A DNA stretch of 64,000 nucleotides. Origin: Stereocaulon alpinum. Taxonomy: Eukaryota > Ascomycota > Lecanoromycetes > Lecanorales > Stereocaulaceae. The stretch spans positions 1,178,001 through 1,242,000 of the forward strand of contig JAEUBA010000001.1 of assembly GCA_018257865.1 (NCBI GenBank), read 5' to 3'. The number at the start of each line of letters is the position of its first letter. Position 1 is the first letter of the stretch. The notes beneath the pieces are model-generated. The model was not told the origin of the DNA. It saw only the letters and a list, made by a program, of their open reading frames with translations, and did not search any database. Shown piece after piece: positions 1 through 10,037 of this stretch. A program made the translations under genes and the position numbers.

Positions 1-14
1 TAAGTTGATTGCAG

Positions 15-2983
15 AATCTGATAATACCTTAATGGCTATCATTCCGCTCTCTTCCCTTTCCAGATGTGCGATTCAGCGCTTGGACCCATCAGTACTGGAC
101 GACGAGTTCTCTCTAGCCATATTTCCTCAATACGCTTCCACAGCAACTAAACTGCCTCCCCTGGATCCAGTCTATCTATCTTTAGACTCTCGCGTTCTCT
201 TCGAGGTCTGGTTCGTGCTTTTGAGAGCTTTCACGGTGCCAGAGCTGTACGGCCCAGAATCGGAATCTGTAGCCAAAGACGCAGAAACAGCCACTCTAGA
301 GGCAGTAACTCCGGTATCGAAACCTTCGAGCGTCGATATGTTTCGTGTCGAAAGGTTGCTTTCACTGCGTATCATAGAGGCCAAAGTGCATTCTAGTCGC
401 GGCCAAACGTCTCATAGTTCTAGCTCAGAATCTGGGCCACGACCATCAAGCAAGAAAGACATGATCTCCGGTAGTTATTATGCCGAGGTCAAGTTGGATG
501 GAGAGTTGAGAGGTAAAACAGCTGTGAAATTAGACACGAGCAACCCCTTCTGGCGTGAGGACTTCGAATTCGCCGATCTTCCACCGGTTCTGTCCAGTGC
601 TTCGATAGAGCTGAAGACCAGGAATGCTGGACAAAAAGACTGGACCCTCGCACATGCACCCATCGACCTCGAGCGTGGGGACATCAATCCAGGCTCGATT
701 GATGGCGATGTCGAGGTATCACCCCTGGATCTGTTGCACGGCAAGGTAGACATTCGAGTAGATGAGGTAGAGAGAGCCACTGATACTGAGAAATGGTGGC
801 CTATCGTGAATGAGGATGAAGAAGTCGTTGGCGAAATGCTTATGAAAGTTCGAATAGAAGAGCTTGTTGTGCTAATGAGTCGTGATTATGGCCCCATTCT
901 AGAGTTGCTCCATAGGTTTTCCAGCGGATTAACAAACCAAATCGCCCAGATGGCGCATATCGAGCTGAAGAGGATATCGGAAATCATGCTCAATATCTTC
1001 CAAGTCTCCTCGGAGGCCAGCAATTGGCTCATGTCACTCGTTGAAGATGAGATTGACAATATCCACAAAGAGACGCCCATGTCCAGGTTTCGCTATGGCA
1101 GGAATCGTATAGCATCCAACGACTCGTACGAATCAAGCGTCGAGCGAGAGGTACTTCTTCGGGACCTTGGGAAGAATGCAACTGTTGAAGCCAACCTGCT
1201 CTTTCGAGGCAATTCGCTCCTGACCAAAGCCCTGGATTCGCATATGCGAAGGTTGGGCAAAGAATACCTAGAAGATACTTTGTGTGAAAAAATGAGGGAT
1301 ATCGATGAAAGCGACCCAGAGTGTGAGGTTGATCCCAACAGAGTGAAGGATCCAGAGCATCTACAACGTAATTGGAGAAATCTCATTGCGTTGACCGAAA
1401 ACGTCTGGAAATCTATATCAACATCAGCAAATCGCTGCCCTCCCGAGCTACGCCATATCATGCGACATATCCGTGCCTGTGCGGAAGATCGATACGGTGA
1501 CTTTCTTCGGACCGTGACCTATAGTAGCGTTTCAGGCTTCATGTTTCTGCGCTTTTTCTGTCCGGCCGTTCTCAATCCTAAGCTGTTCGGTCTGCTTAAA
1601 GGTTCGTCCACGCCTCAATCCTTCCAGAGATCCATTTTCGCCCCGACTGATACTGCCTTAGATCATCCCCGGCCTCGGGCTCAGCGTACTCTCACACTAA
1701 TCACTAAGGCCTTGCAGACACTTGCCAATATGACCACTTTTGGCAGCAAAGAGCCTTGGATGGAACCGATGAACGCCTTTCTTACATCCCATCGCCAAGA
1801 GTTCAAGTCTTTTGTAGATGATCTTTGCTCCATCAGTGCTGACCACAGGACATCAACTATCCCCCCTTCTTACGCTACACCAATCACGATACTGGGGCGC
1901 CTTCCTGGTACTAGTCGCGAAGGCTTCCCAAGTCTTCCTTATCTGATTGATCAAGCAAGAGAGTGCGCAGGACTTGTAGACGTTTGGCTCGATGCAAGGA
2001 AAGAGATCAACCCAAATGTGCCCATGAGCGAAGAAATGAAGAGGTTCGATGACCTGTGCGAGGCATCCCGCGAGAAATCGAAACAATGTCTTACACGCGC
2101 CGAGCAAGCCGAACGGCCCAGTGGTACCCTAGAACCAAAATGGGAGGAGCTAGTTGATCAAATGGACCGAAAAGCAAGATTAAGGGAGACGAATGGGCAC
2201 AGCTCACCCGAGACACTCACTGCGGAAGGGAGCATTCATACCGAAAACAGCAGCACCTCCAGTCTCACGGACAGTTACTTCGCGCGCAACCACCCTCCTA
2301 AAAGCGATCCTGGAGCCTCTCGGCTGATTATTGCGGCCTCTCCCACGTCTCCGAGATGGCCAGAGTCGGAGATGATAAATGAGGAATCAGATTCCGAAAC
2401 GGATACACCGCCGGGCTCGTCTTCCAGCGTCTGGGATCCAGGAGTCCTTCACGGTGATAACATGTCTCCCACGCCCTCTGAAATAGACGACGTAGAGCTG
2501 GAGATACCAGATGACCATGGTGCTATTGGATCAAGCATCTACAGTCTTACGCCTACATCTAAACGGACCAGTACTAGTACCACTAACACCATTGTCCCTA
2601 AATCGATCCCACTTATCACACCTTCGTATAACAGAAGACATCCTGGGCCTAGAAGTACCTACAGTCTGCGCCGCTCGTCCGAACGCGCAGATATTTCGAA
2701 GACCGTGGGCCCGAGAGGAACGGGAATCACGCCTAGAGATGGGACTAGGACAAGCCGAGAAGGAGTGCGGAGTAGAGACGGAGTGAAGAGTAGAGATGGG
2801 GTGAAGAGCAGAGATGGACCACAGTCAGCACCAAAGAGCATGTATCGATTAAATACGTCCCAGAATGCTGTTGAACCACCGACTCCTAGGAGTCCTACCA
2901 ATAACAAGGAGGGGCCCACTTCGAGATTGAGATTGGGGGATTTTGGAGGCGTTTTCAAGAAGAAAGGCAGGGAAGGAGGGTAG
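15..2983 (+). CDS. C2-RasGAP protein, 5' end missing
   Basis: GTPase-activating protein of the fungal C2-RasGAP class (Bud2/SynGAP-like), expected to switch off Ras-family GTPases at the membrane. The N-terminus lies before the window. The first bases look like an intron end (TTGATTGCAG, acceptor at 14), so this exon probably opens at 15 in the frame of codon 14-16. About 985 residues are visible: a conserved region with VLFEVWFVLLRAF, a C2-like beta domain around residues 150-240, then the GAP domain. LLFRGNSLLTKA carries the arginine finger (about residue 401), and FLRFFCPAVLNPKLF near residue 520 is the RasGAP signature. The last 300 residues are Ser/Pro/Thr-rich and disordered, with an 18-base tandem repeat near the end. 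The family call is firm; the exact orthologue (Bud2 versus another GAP) is not. Confidence 0.9.
2753..2824 (+). repeat. Four 18-base tandem units in RasGAP tail
   Basis: Units start at 2753, 2771, 2789 and 2807 and encode variations of S-R-D/E-G-V-K. The middle two differ at only two bases. The unit is a multiple of three, so copy-number changes keep the frame. It lies in the disordered C-terminal tail. Confidence 0.85.
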
Positions 2984-4627
2984 GGGCTACTGAAGCCTAT
3001 GGGAGCAGAGAAGGGAGGAGTACGAATGGGAATGTTATGAGTCATGGCAGCGGCAAATGATTTGATATACTGATAGCGAGAGCGTTATTTGAGCATGGTT
3101 ATGGCGATGTGGATTTTGGGGATATTCGGGTGGTATTTATCTTGGTTTGAGATGTTCCAAAACATTCTGCATTCGTGAATGCTAGTTCCCACTGCAATTC
3201 GAATCCAAACTCCGGTGAGCGGACTAAGACTGCCTCAGGAAGCAACAGTGGAGTGCAGGGAGCTATCTCGCTCTCCTAGGCAAAACCCTTGCTTCACAAC
3301 AATGTGGTCCTTGTGGGTTCGCACCACAATCTTCGGAATATTGGAATGATAGAGCGTGCACGCTAGCACTTGAATTCAAGGGTTGCAGCCTTCTATGAAA
3401 TCCCATGTGAATGTGTAACACTCCTCCTTTTCGATGACCAAGAGATCCTGTCTAGTTCACTAAATTGTAGGTAAGCACAATCTAGTGATCCTGAAGGAGT
3501 GAATATTGCGTTCTGCAGGCAGCCATAGATCTCTTTTAGAGGGCATTGGAACCCTGGTTTGTGTAACAGGACCAATCTCGTGCGTTCGACTTTGACCCGC
3601 CGGTTAAGTGCAGGTTGCCGTCTGTATTCCCAATGATGCTTCCCTCGATGTACGACATTCTCGACGCGTCAGTCAGGCTCGGCGCATCCCTCCACTTCTC
3701 AGTGTATGCTGTCTCCTATATAAAACAAGATGTGTACTCTTCTTTGCGTTGGAGACTTTCGCTCCAGTCTCTGGTGCTTGTTGGGTGTATATCCTTATCG
3801 CATCAGCTCGAGAGAGGTGGTGAGACACGGACAAGGGAGACTGAGACATCCGCGTTCTATGCCTCTGGGTACATTCCCTCGAGTCTGCGTGTTACTATTA
3901 TGAAATCGATTAGCAGCTTCTGCACGACATCGCAACGATGGCAGGGGACATCCTAGGCTTCCAATAAGCTTCCACGGACCTGACGGCAGCTACCTATGCT
4001 AAGCGTTCTGTTGGAACCTTGGTTAAGGATGACCGTTGGCACCTGCCGCAATTCGATGTGGGGTGCATAAGATAAGTACTTTCGTCTGCATCTGTTCCTT
4101 TCTTTTTTGGATTTGATGCTCTCAATATCAATTCCTATGTTCGAGGAAGCATGAACGATTGTATCAATGGAGCATGAGGAAAGAGGTAGGGGCATTGGGG
4201 AGAGCCACTGGCATGGAGAGACGCCAAGATCCCCCCCACGCCGGCCTTCGTGCACGTCTCTCTTTCGCAAGGCTTTGCTACCTCAGCTTCACTCGCACTC
4301 TTTCGTTCTTGCTTCTTTGCTAACACCGTCTCACCGGCGCCGTTACGGCTTTTCTTATATGTCCATATTCGTGAGATCTTCTCTGTACATTTCGAGCTTG
4401 TAAATACAGGCCTACAGAACACGTTCGAAACCACTACGTTGAGGGTAGATACGTTTTACAGACCCTACAGTATACAGTCAGTATCTCGACAGGTTCTCAA
4501 GATTCTTGACTTATAGTTTTCTAGTATACATGATCTTTCACCCCATACTATCACCCGTACACCTCCAGCAGATCTACATTCAGTATACATAAGCTACTGT
4601 TCTGCGTCCCTATACCGACAATGCATT
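2984..4627. other. Intergenic, RasGAP 3' side and kinase promoter
   Basis: No supported gene in 1.6 kb. Short open frames around 3608-3956 have no recognisable domain. A TATA-like element (TATATAAAAC, 3717-3726) is a possible core promoter. From about 4250 the plus strand is pyrimidine-rich, as in fungal leaders. The stretch next to the kinase start is rich in TACAG and GTATAC words. Confidence 0.5.
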
Positions 4628-4662
4628 ATGGGGGGCCTCGCGAATGCGCAGGTCCACAGTAA
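4621..4662 (+). promoter_or_regulatory. Overlapping upstream ORF at kinase start
   Basis: An ATG at 4621, seven bases before the chosen kinase ATG, opens a 13-codon frame that stops at 4662, out of frame with the kinase. A scanning ribosome would meet it first. It either dampens kinase translation or suggests that the true start is the in-frame ATG at 4673. Confidence 0.4.
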
Positions 4663-6963
4663 AGAACACCACATGCGAACACAAAACATATACCCCAGCG
4701 ACGGCTTCTCGAACCTGTCGCCAGAAAAGGGCCAATGCTCTGTGATGCGTGATTTCCTCGAGTCCGATGTCGACTTTACCTGGCCGTCGGGTCTAGGACA
4801 GACCTCCGGCACTCACTGCGATTTTAAAGTGGATATCAAGGGCATTCCATTGTTGTGGAAGAAGAAGATATCTGACAAGAAGGCGTCTATTGATCTTTAC
4901 GAGGCACACCCGGATTACGACTATGAGTTCAAGAAGTCTTTCGTTGTTAAAACTATCAGGGAATCAAGCTCAAAGAAAGCTCGGGATGAGGCAGCCAACG
5001 AGGTCAACACGATGAGAGACCTTCGCCACCCTCACATTACAGCTCTGCTAGCGACATTCATGTTTCAAGAGAGGCTGAGCATCTTGATATTTCCTGCTGC
5101 GTGCTGCGACTTGCATCAATTCATGAAGCAGATATCCAAGGATTTCCAATCGATCCACAGTCCAGTCAATCACCCCGATAGGCTCGATGGTCATAAATTG
5201 ACTCTCACTCGATCGGATAGTACCACTGGAACTGATAGCACCGCAAGTGTCGCACATTCCCATCAAGGTCCTGACAGCGATGTTAGTGAGAAACGAAGCA
5301 AAGACCATCATGGCATCAAAAGCCAAGCTTGGCCCCTCAAAGCTCCCTTTCAACAGAAGCTTGACTGCTTGCGGCGATATTTCATCTGTCTCTCGGAGGC
5401 TTTGAAGTACCTACACGAGTCCGATGTTCGACATAAAGACATAAAACCAGAGAACATACTTATAGACGAGTCTGGAGCGGTAATTCTAACCGACTTCGGG
5501 ATTTCAAGACGTTTTGACAAGCACGCGTCCCACGTTACAAACAACGAGTGGAAATTCACCCGAAAATATGCATCACCAGAAATCATGAAGGGCAAACGTG
5601 TGGAGAGAGACGACCCATCGGATGTATTTTCCCTCGGATGTGTGTTCTTAGAAATGACGACTCTCCTGCTAGGCAGAAATCTCGACAACTTGGCTGCTCA
5701 CTATACTACGCCGGTCAACCTGACTGGACTTGAGGAAGCATATCATTGCAATCTTGATAAAGTGTATACGTGGATAGACTTTCTGCGTACGCGAGGGACA
5801 AGGACAGATCAGGCACAGCCACACCAGGCTGAGAGCATTTTGAGTCAAGATTATGCTCCTGATCCTGAACAGAGCGTGACCGAATCACTCACTCATGTGC
5901 GGAAGATGCTCGACGAGGATCCCAAGCTGCGGCCAAAGTCCCGAGATCTATGGGCTTGCTTCCAATCAATCAATCCGGAGAAGTGCAGAGACTGCGACCC
6001 CAGGTCGAAAGAAAGATGGGAGCCGTCTACCAAGCAGCGGCAGAACGCCAAGGCTGGCCTTAACCGTCGGTCTATAATATCAGAAGTTGATGTGATACCC
6101 GAGACTACGGAGCCTTTGTCGTTTGAGGGTATTGATGGAAAGCTGCTTTCGCCAACACGTCCAGCACCGAAATCGCGTAGGGTATCTTCACCTAACATGG
6201 GATTGAACGATACTCCAAGATATGAATACTCTGACAGATCATCAACACCATCGTCTCCAAAGTATCAATCGCGTGTCGACGATCAAGCGACTAATATAAG
6301 GGCTTCAAGAGCGTCATCCCCTACGATCAATGGAGTACAGCAAGGAGAGAAGACGACATGGCACCATGAACGGACATTAGGATCCCCACTCCTCGCAGGT
6401 CGCTTCCATGATTCAGATCCCGGTGCGCTGCGACATATGTCTGTGAAAGCAGATTCCCCACCATTGGTCCCACCCTTTCGAAGAACAAGCCCTCAACTTC
6501 TTACAGAAACCACAAATGTACAGAGAAGAGCTTCGGTTGCACCAAACCCTAACCGCAATCCACCAACCGCCCAGGAACCCAATCCAGCAAAACCGACCAA
6601 TCGCACTGACATTGCGCAAGCAGCTGCTCAAGATACGCCGTCCCTGAATTCGCAGATCATTGTATATGACTTTGAGCGAAGACGGGCGTATCAGTGGCCC
6701 TCTAGCGCTTTAGATGGTTCGTATATCTCCTTTCTTGCCAAATGCTTGTGATCTCCACGACATATTCTGACACCATCAAAGATAGATTTTACATGTCCTA
6801 TCCTTTACCGCGCACAGGTCAACAGGTTGATATCGGGGAGAAGGCCAAATTGATTGCAAAGGTCGACCTTGGTTCACTAGGCTGGTGGGTCAGAGCCCGT
6901 CGCGTGTTGGGCGACTTTCCTCGGATATACGTTTTGAACTATGCCTTAAAATCCCCGGGCTAG
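4628..6963 (+). CDS. Serine/threonine protein kinase
   Basis: A fungal Ser/Thr kinase of about 744 aa. Exons 4628-6716 and 6818-6963; the intron starts GTTCGT, ends CGCACAG, and the phase fits. All catalytic landmarks are intact: the ATP lysine in FVVKTI (K108), HKDIKPEN with catalytic Asp271, DFG at 289-291, an APE equivalent in KYASPE, and DVFSLGCVFLE. A Ser/Pro-rich disordered stretch of about 230 residues follows, ending in a short conserved-looking module (YDFERRRAYQWP ... DLGSLGWWVRARR) that I do not recognise. A 65-residue low-complexity insert rich in Asp, Ser and His sits between N- and C-lobe motifs. No transmembrane segment or HeLo domain. Substrate unknown. The nearest neighbours are a patatin and a HeLo-pseudokinase, which hints at a signalling role in the same locus (inference). 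Start at 4628 or 4673. Confidence 0.85.
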
Positions 6964-7332
6964 CAACACACCCCGATCGCTGATTCGCGTCCACATCTTG
7001 CTTCTGAATGCTCCCAGAAACGTTCTATAGTGAAAGCGTTGGCGGACTACCTCTTCCATGCACATTACGCATCCCAAGCCCCGACGAGACGTAGTACTCC
7101 CTAAACATTGGTATCCTGGCAGGCTTCGCAATTGTGATGGACGTTTGGCACGGTCTAAGCCTCGAAGCACTGTATGCAGTCGGCGTGCTTCGCAACGAGC
7201 CGTGTTACTCTAAATGACTTAGGTGCTAGGAACTCCATCGAGTGCTATCAACACCGAAGTGGAGAGGACACAGCCCCATCACAGGGTTTGGCATTTAGTG
7301 GTATAACGTCGAAGGTACGTAGGAATGTCCTT
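6964..7332. other. Convergent 3' intergenic region
   Basis: Region between the kinase (plus) and patatin (minus) stop codons. Nothing beyond presumed 3' untranslated sequence seen. Confidence 0.4.
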
Positions 7333-8961
7333 TCAGTCACTACTTGTCCGTCCTTTGTCAAGCAAGGTCTGCATCTCTTCAAAGTGCTCTGCGTCTGGAG
7401 GAGCATAATCATGTTGCATCCGCAGGTGATCCATTAGGCTGTTCCGGTTTTGATATCTTTCATTCGGAGTCGGACATTCTTTCTCGGGGCATTTGTAACG
7501 AGTCCCTGTTGCAAAGCACTCCCATCGCATCGTTTGAGCTCGCTGCGTCCGTTTCCTGACTAAAGCTGCAGCACATTGGTGACACTGAGATCTGACGTCG
7601 GCTCGCCCCAGATACCTATCGGTCGCATCTTTGATTCTCTTGATCGTCCTCGCACCACTCGATTTAGGCTTCCACTCGTTAAGACCAACGTCTTGAAGCC
7701 CTTCCTCCACATCCAGCCGATAATATGCGAAGAAGTGGGCCTTACTCTCTGATCTTACCCTTTCGTGAACAACAGCGGAGATTGCGGTCATTTCTTGCAG
7801 CAAGCCTCCACCGCCGAACTTGGTCTTCGGCATATTCCCATGTGCGTTGCCACCACCAATGCTAACAAGAACGTCAATGGCATCATGACTCCCGCCAGAT
7901 ATCAGGCTAATTTCATTGACTACTTCTAAGCTTGGATTGTTTATGTCTTCTGCTGCGTCATAATATCGATCGTCAAATAAGCTGATAGACTTGAAGAACG
8001 ACGGGGCTGCTGAAGTCGCTCGCGCGACTTGCCAGATATCGAACGCGTGAGAATCGGAGGGGTTTCTTTCCAGTATGATGTTCGGAGAGGCGGGGTTCTT
8101 GATGTGGTCATATGAACGGAAGAGAAAGGGCGTCTGGAAATCCTTCTTCTTAGTGCTTTTGATGGAGCAGACTATCGTTCTACACCTAAAAGGGTCTGAT
8201 TTGAATTGATGACGCTCCTCAAAGTAGCTTGGCCGCATGGGACGTATCGACTCAAAGTGCTTCTTAAGGTATTCCCATCTCGCAATGCTGTTATACTTGG
8301 TCAAAGACCTCTTCAGCCGAGATGGCGGTGCCTCAAAGACCTTCGCGGAAAGCATTTCGTATTCTTCTATGGCCTTATCGACGCTCATGCGAAGTCTGCC
8401 CAGCAGAATCGCGATGAGTCCTCCCGTACTTGTCCCTGCGATATAGTCGAAATAGTGGCATGGAAGGTATCCAGGATTGGGCTTGTTGTCTTTTGATATA
8501 GGGTCGAGACTCTTCTCTAGCGGAAAATCCACGAGAGGAGAGTATGCACTCGAAATCGCATTCGGATCCGCTGAGCGTTCAAGCGCTTCGATCTCTTTCA
8601 TGAGCGCTCTTAGGATCAAAAGTGAAGAGTATCCCCGAACGCCACCTCCATCCAAACACAGTATAGTCTTTTTGGCCCATGGACTATCATCGTCAATAGT
8701 CGCTATCGAAGGCTCTGTGATCGGCGTGTAATTGCCTTCAAGGGGCTCGTCCGGATATATCTCTCGTTCGGAAACGTAGGAAGGCCGATGGACAGGGCCA
8801 TACGGTCTCGAGATCTTAGCACTACCAATCATGCTTATCTTACTTTTCCATTGCACAGCTTTTTCATGTTCGTTTGGGCTCAGGTCTTCTCGCACGCTCG
8901 CCGTTCCCATCTCACAGGTCTGGGCGATAGTCTTGGGTAAAGGATGATACCTGGGCGGCAA
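7333..8961 (-). CDS. Patatin-like phospholipase with C-terminal zinc finger
   Basis: Predicted lipid acyl hydrolase, 542 aa in one exon. The patatin domain spans about residues 98-420: oxyanion loop DGGGVRG (104-110), nucleophile elbow GTSTGG with Ser178, and a dyad Asp candidate at D335 in YYDAAED followed by NNP. Families usually read DG(G/A) at that site, so the glycine is replaced by Ala here. After a 40-residue linker there are Cys pairs at 460/463 and a C2H2-like finger with C491, C496, H512 and H517, an unusual partner for a patatin. No NACHT/NB-ARC or repeat domain is attached. It is divergent from the HeLo-pseudokinase across 1.1 kb. Start could also be Met18 (8910). The patatin call is firm. 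A role in cell death or immunity is inference from use of this domain as an NLR effector in fungi. Confidence 0.9.
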   Translation of the reverse strand: MPPRYHPLPKTIAQTCEMGTASVREDLSPNEHEKAVQWKSKISMIGSAKISRPYGPVHRPSYVSEREIYPDEPLEGNYTPITEPSIATIDDDSPWAKKTILCLDGGGVRGYSSLLILRALMKEIEALERSADPNAISSAYSPLVDFPLEKSLDPISKDNKPNPGYLPCHYFDYIAGTSTGGLIAILLGRLRMSVDKAIEEYEMLSAKVFEAPPSRLKRSLTKYNSIARWEYLKKHFESIRPMRPSYFEERHQFKSDPFRCRTIVCSIKSTKKKDFQTPFLFRSYDHIKNPASPNIILERNPSDSHAFDIWQVARATSAAPSFFKSISLFDDRYYDAAEDINNPSLEVVNEISLISGGSHDAIDVLVSIGGGNAHGNMPKTKFGGGGLLQEMTAISAVVHERVRSESKAHFFAYYRLDVEEGLQDVGLNEWKPKSSGARTIKRIKDATDRYLGRADVRSQCHQCAAALVRKRTQRAQTMRWECFATGTRYKCPEKECPTPNERYQNRNSLMDHLRMQHDYAPPDAEHFEEMQTLLDKGRTSSD

Positions 8962-10037
8962 AAGCTCTCACAATTACTAACGACGCAAAGAAGGCTAGAA
9001 GACACTGACGGAACAATGGGTTTTTGAATCAGCTGCTGGACTGACACGAGATAGTAATGATCACAAAACGACGCATGCGAGAATGATAACGTCAGCCTCA
9101 CGAAAGCACACGTTGTCGCATAGTGGTGGGGCACTTCCATGGCGCAGAAAGTCGTCTATCATGACCAAGCCCCCGGGCAGCATATAGGGGGTGAGGGGGG
9201 CAAGGAAATCCTTTTCGGCCGCGAAAGTACAGATACCCGGACTCTCGGGCTCTCTATTGGGGCTCGAGGACCCCCTCAGCCCTATGAGACCAGACTAAAA
9301 CTTGAGCAAGGTATCCCATTCGCTCGGCCACTAAAGCTGCATTGACGCCGCATCACACTTGGTCGGCATTCACCGGTCCACATGGGCAACCCGCTGGTAA
9401 TTGGTTGAATGAGCGGCGGCTTGTGGAGGCAGTGCTCACGATTAGGCTGACCGATATCGTCTGACTTCATGCGCATGCTTCCATGCGAGAAAGCTTATTG
9501 TCCACGGAAATAATCAGGCACATCTCCTTCAGCCATGCCATATACAAAGTCCAAACCATTTGAGCGTAGGCTGCAGGACCGCTCTCTGGCCTTGTTAACC
9601 TACCTAATTCGGGGCTTACGGGAAAGCATGAGGCCTGCTAAATCCTTTCGGGCCTAGCGCCACACAAGGCGAACTGCTCACCCACATGTACATGAACACC
9701 ACTGGCACCATCCTTTCAAGCTATGCAGGCCAGAGCTACCACAGCCTTACAGGATGGCAGGCAAGGCAACTTTGCTATATAACAGTTGAAATCTGGGCGG
9801 AGAATTGACTTACTTTCTGCGTCGTACTATAACAAATTCAGCCCTTGCACGCCTTCGGAAGACCGTCCAGCCTTCAAGAATCATATTCGGTCTGTCATCA
9901 AGACGTTCAGCATCGAAGTTACGTGCTTTGTTTGATCTGTTTGAATTCACACATCTTCTCCATTGACCTTCCATTGTCATTGCTTGGTTACTAACCGCCA
10001 CACAATTTTTTTATAAAAAAAATTATATATCAGCAAC
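8962..10037. other. Divergent intergenic region, patatin / HeLo-pseudokinase
   Basis: No supported gene. It would hold both promoters. The end next to the HeLo gene is strongly A/T-rich (T7-A-T-A8 then ATTATATAT, about 10005-10030), ending only eight bases before the ATG. Open frames such as minus-strand 8880-9140 lack any domain. Confidence 0.45.

Noticed and set aside
3608..3956. Overlapping plus-strand ORFs of 71 and 113 codons
   Set aside because: No domain, no conserved composition; they lie in a pyrimidine-rich leader or promoter zone before the kinase.
8880..9140. 86-codon minus-strand ORF overlapping the patatin start
   Set aside because: No recognisable family; falls in the divergent promoter and overlaps the patatin N-terminus in another frame.
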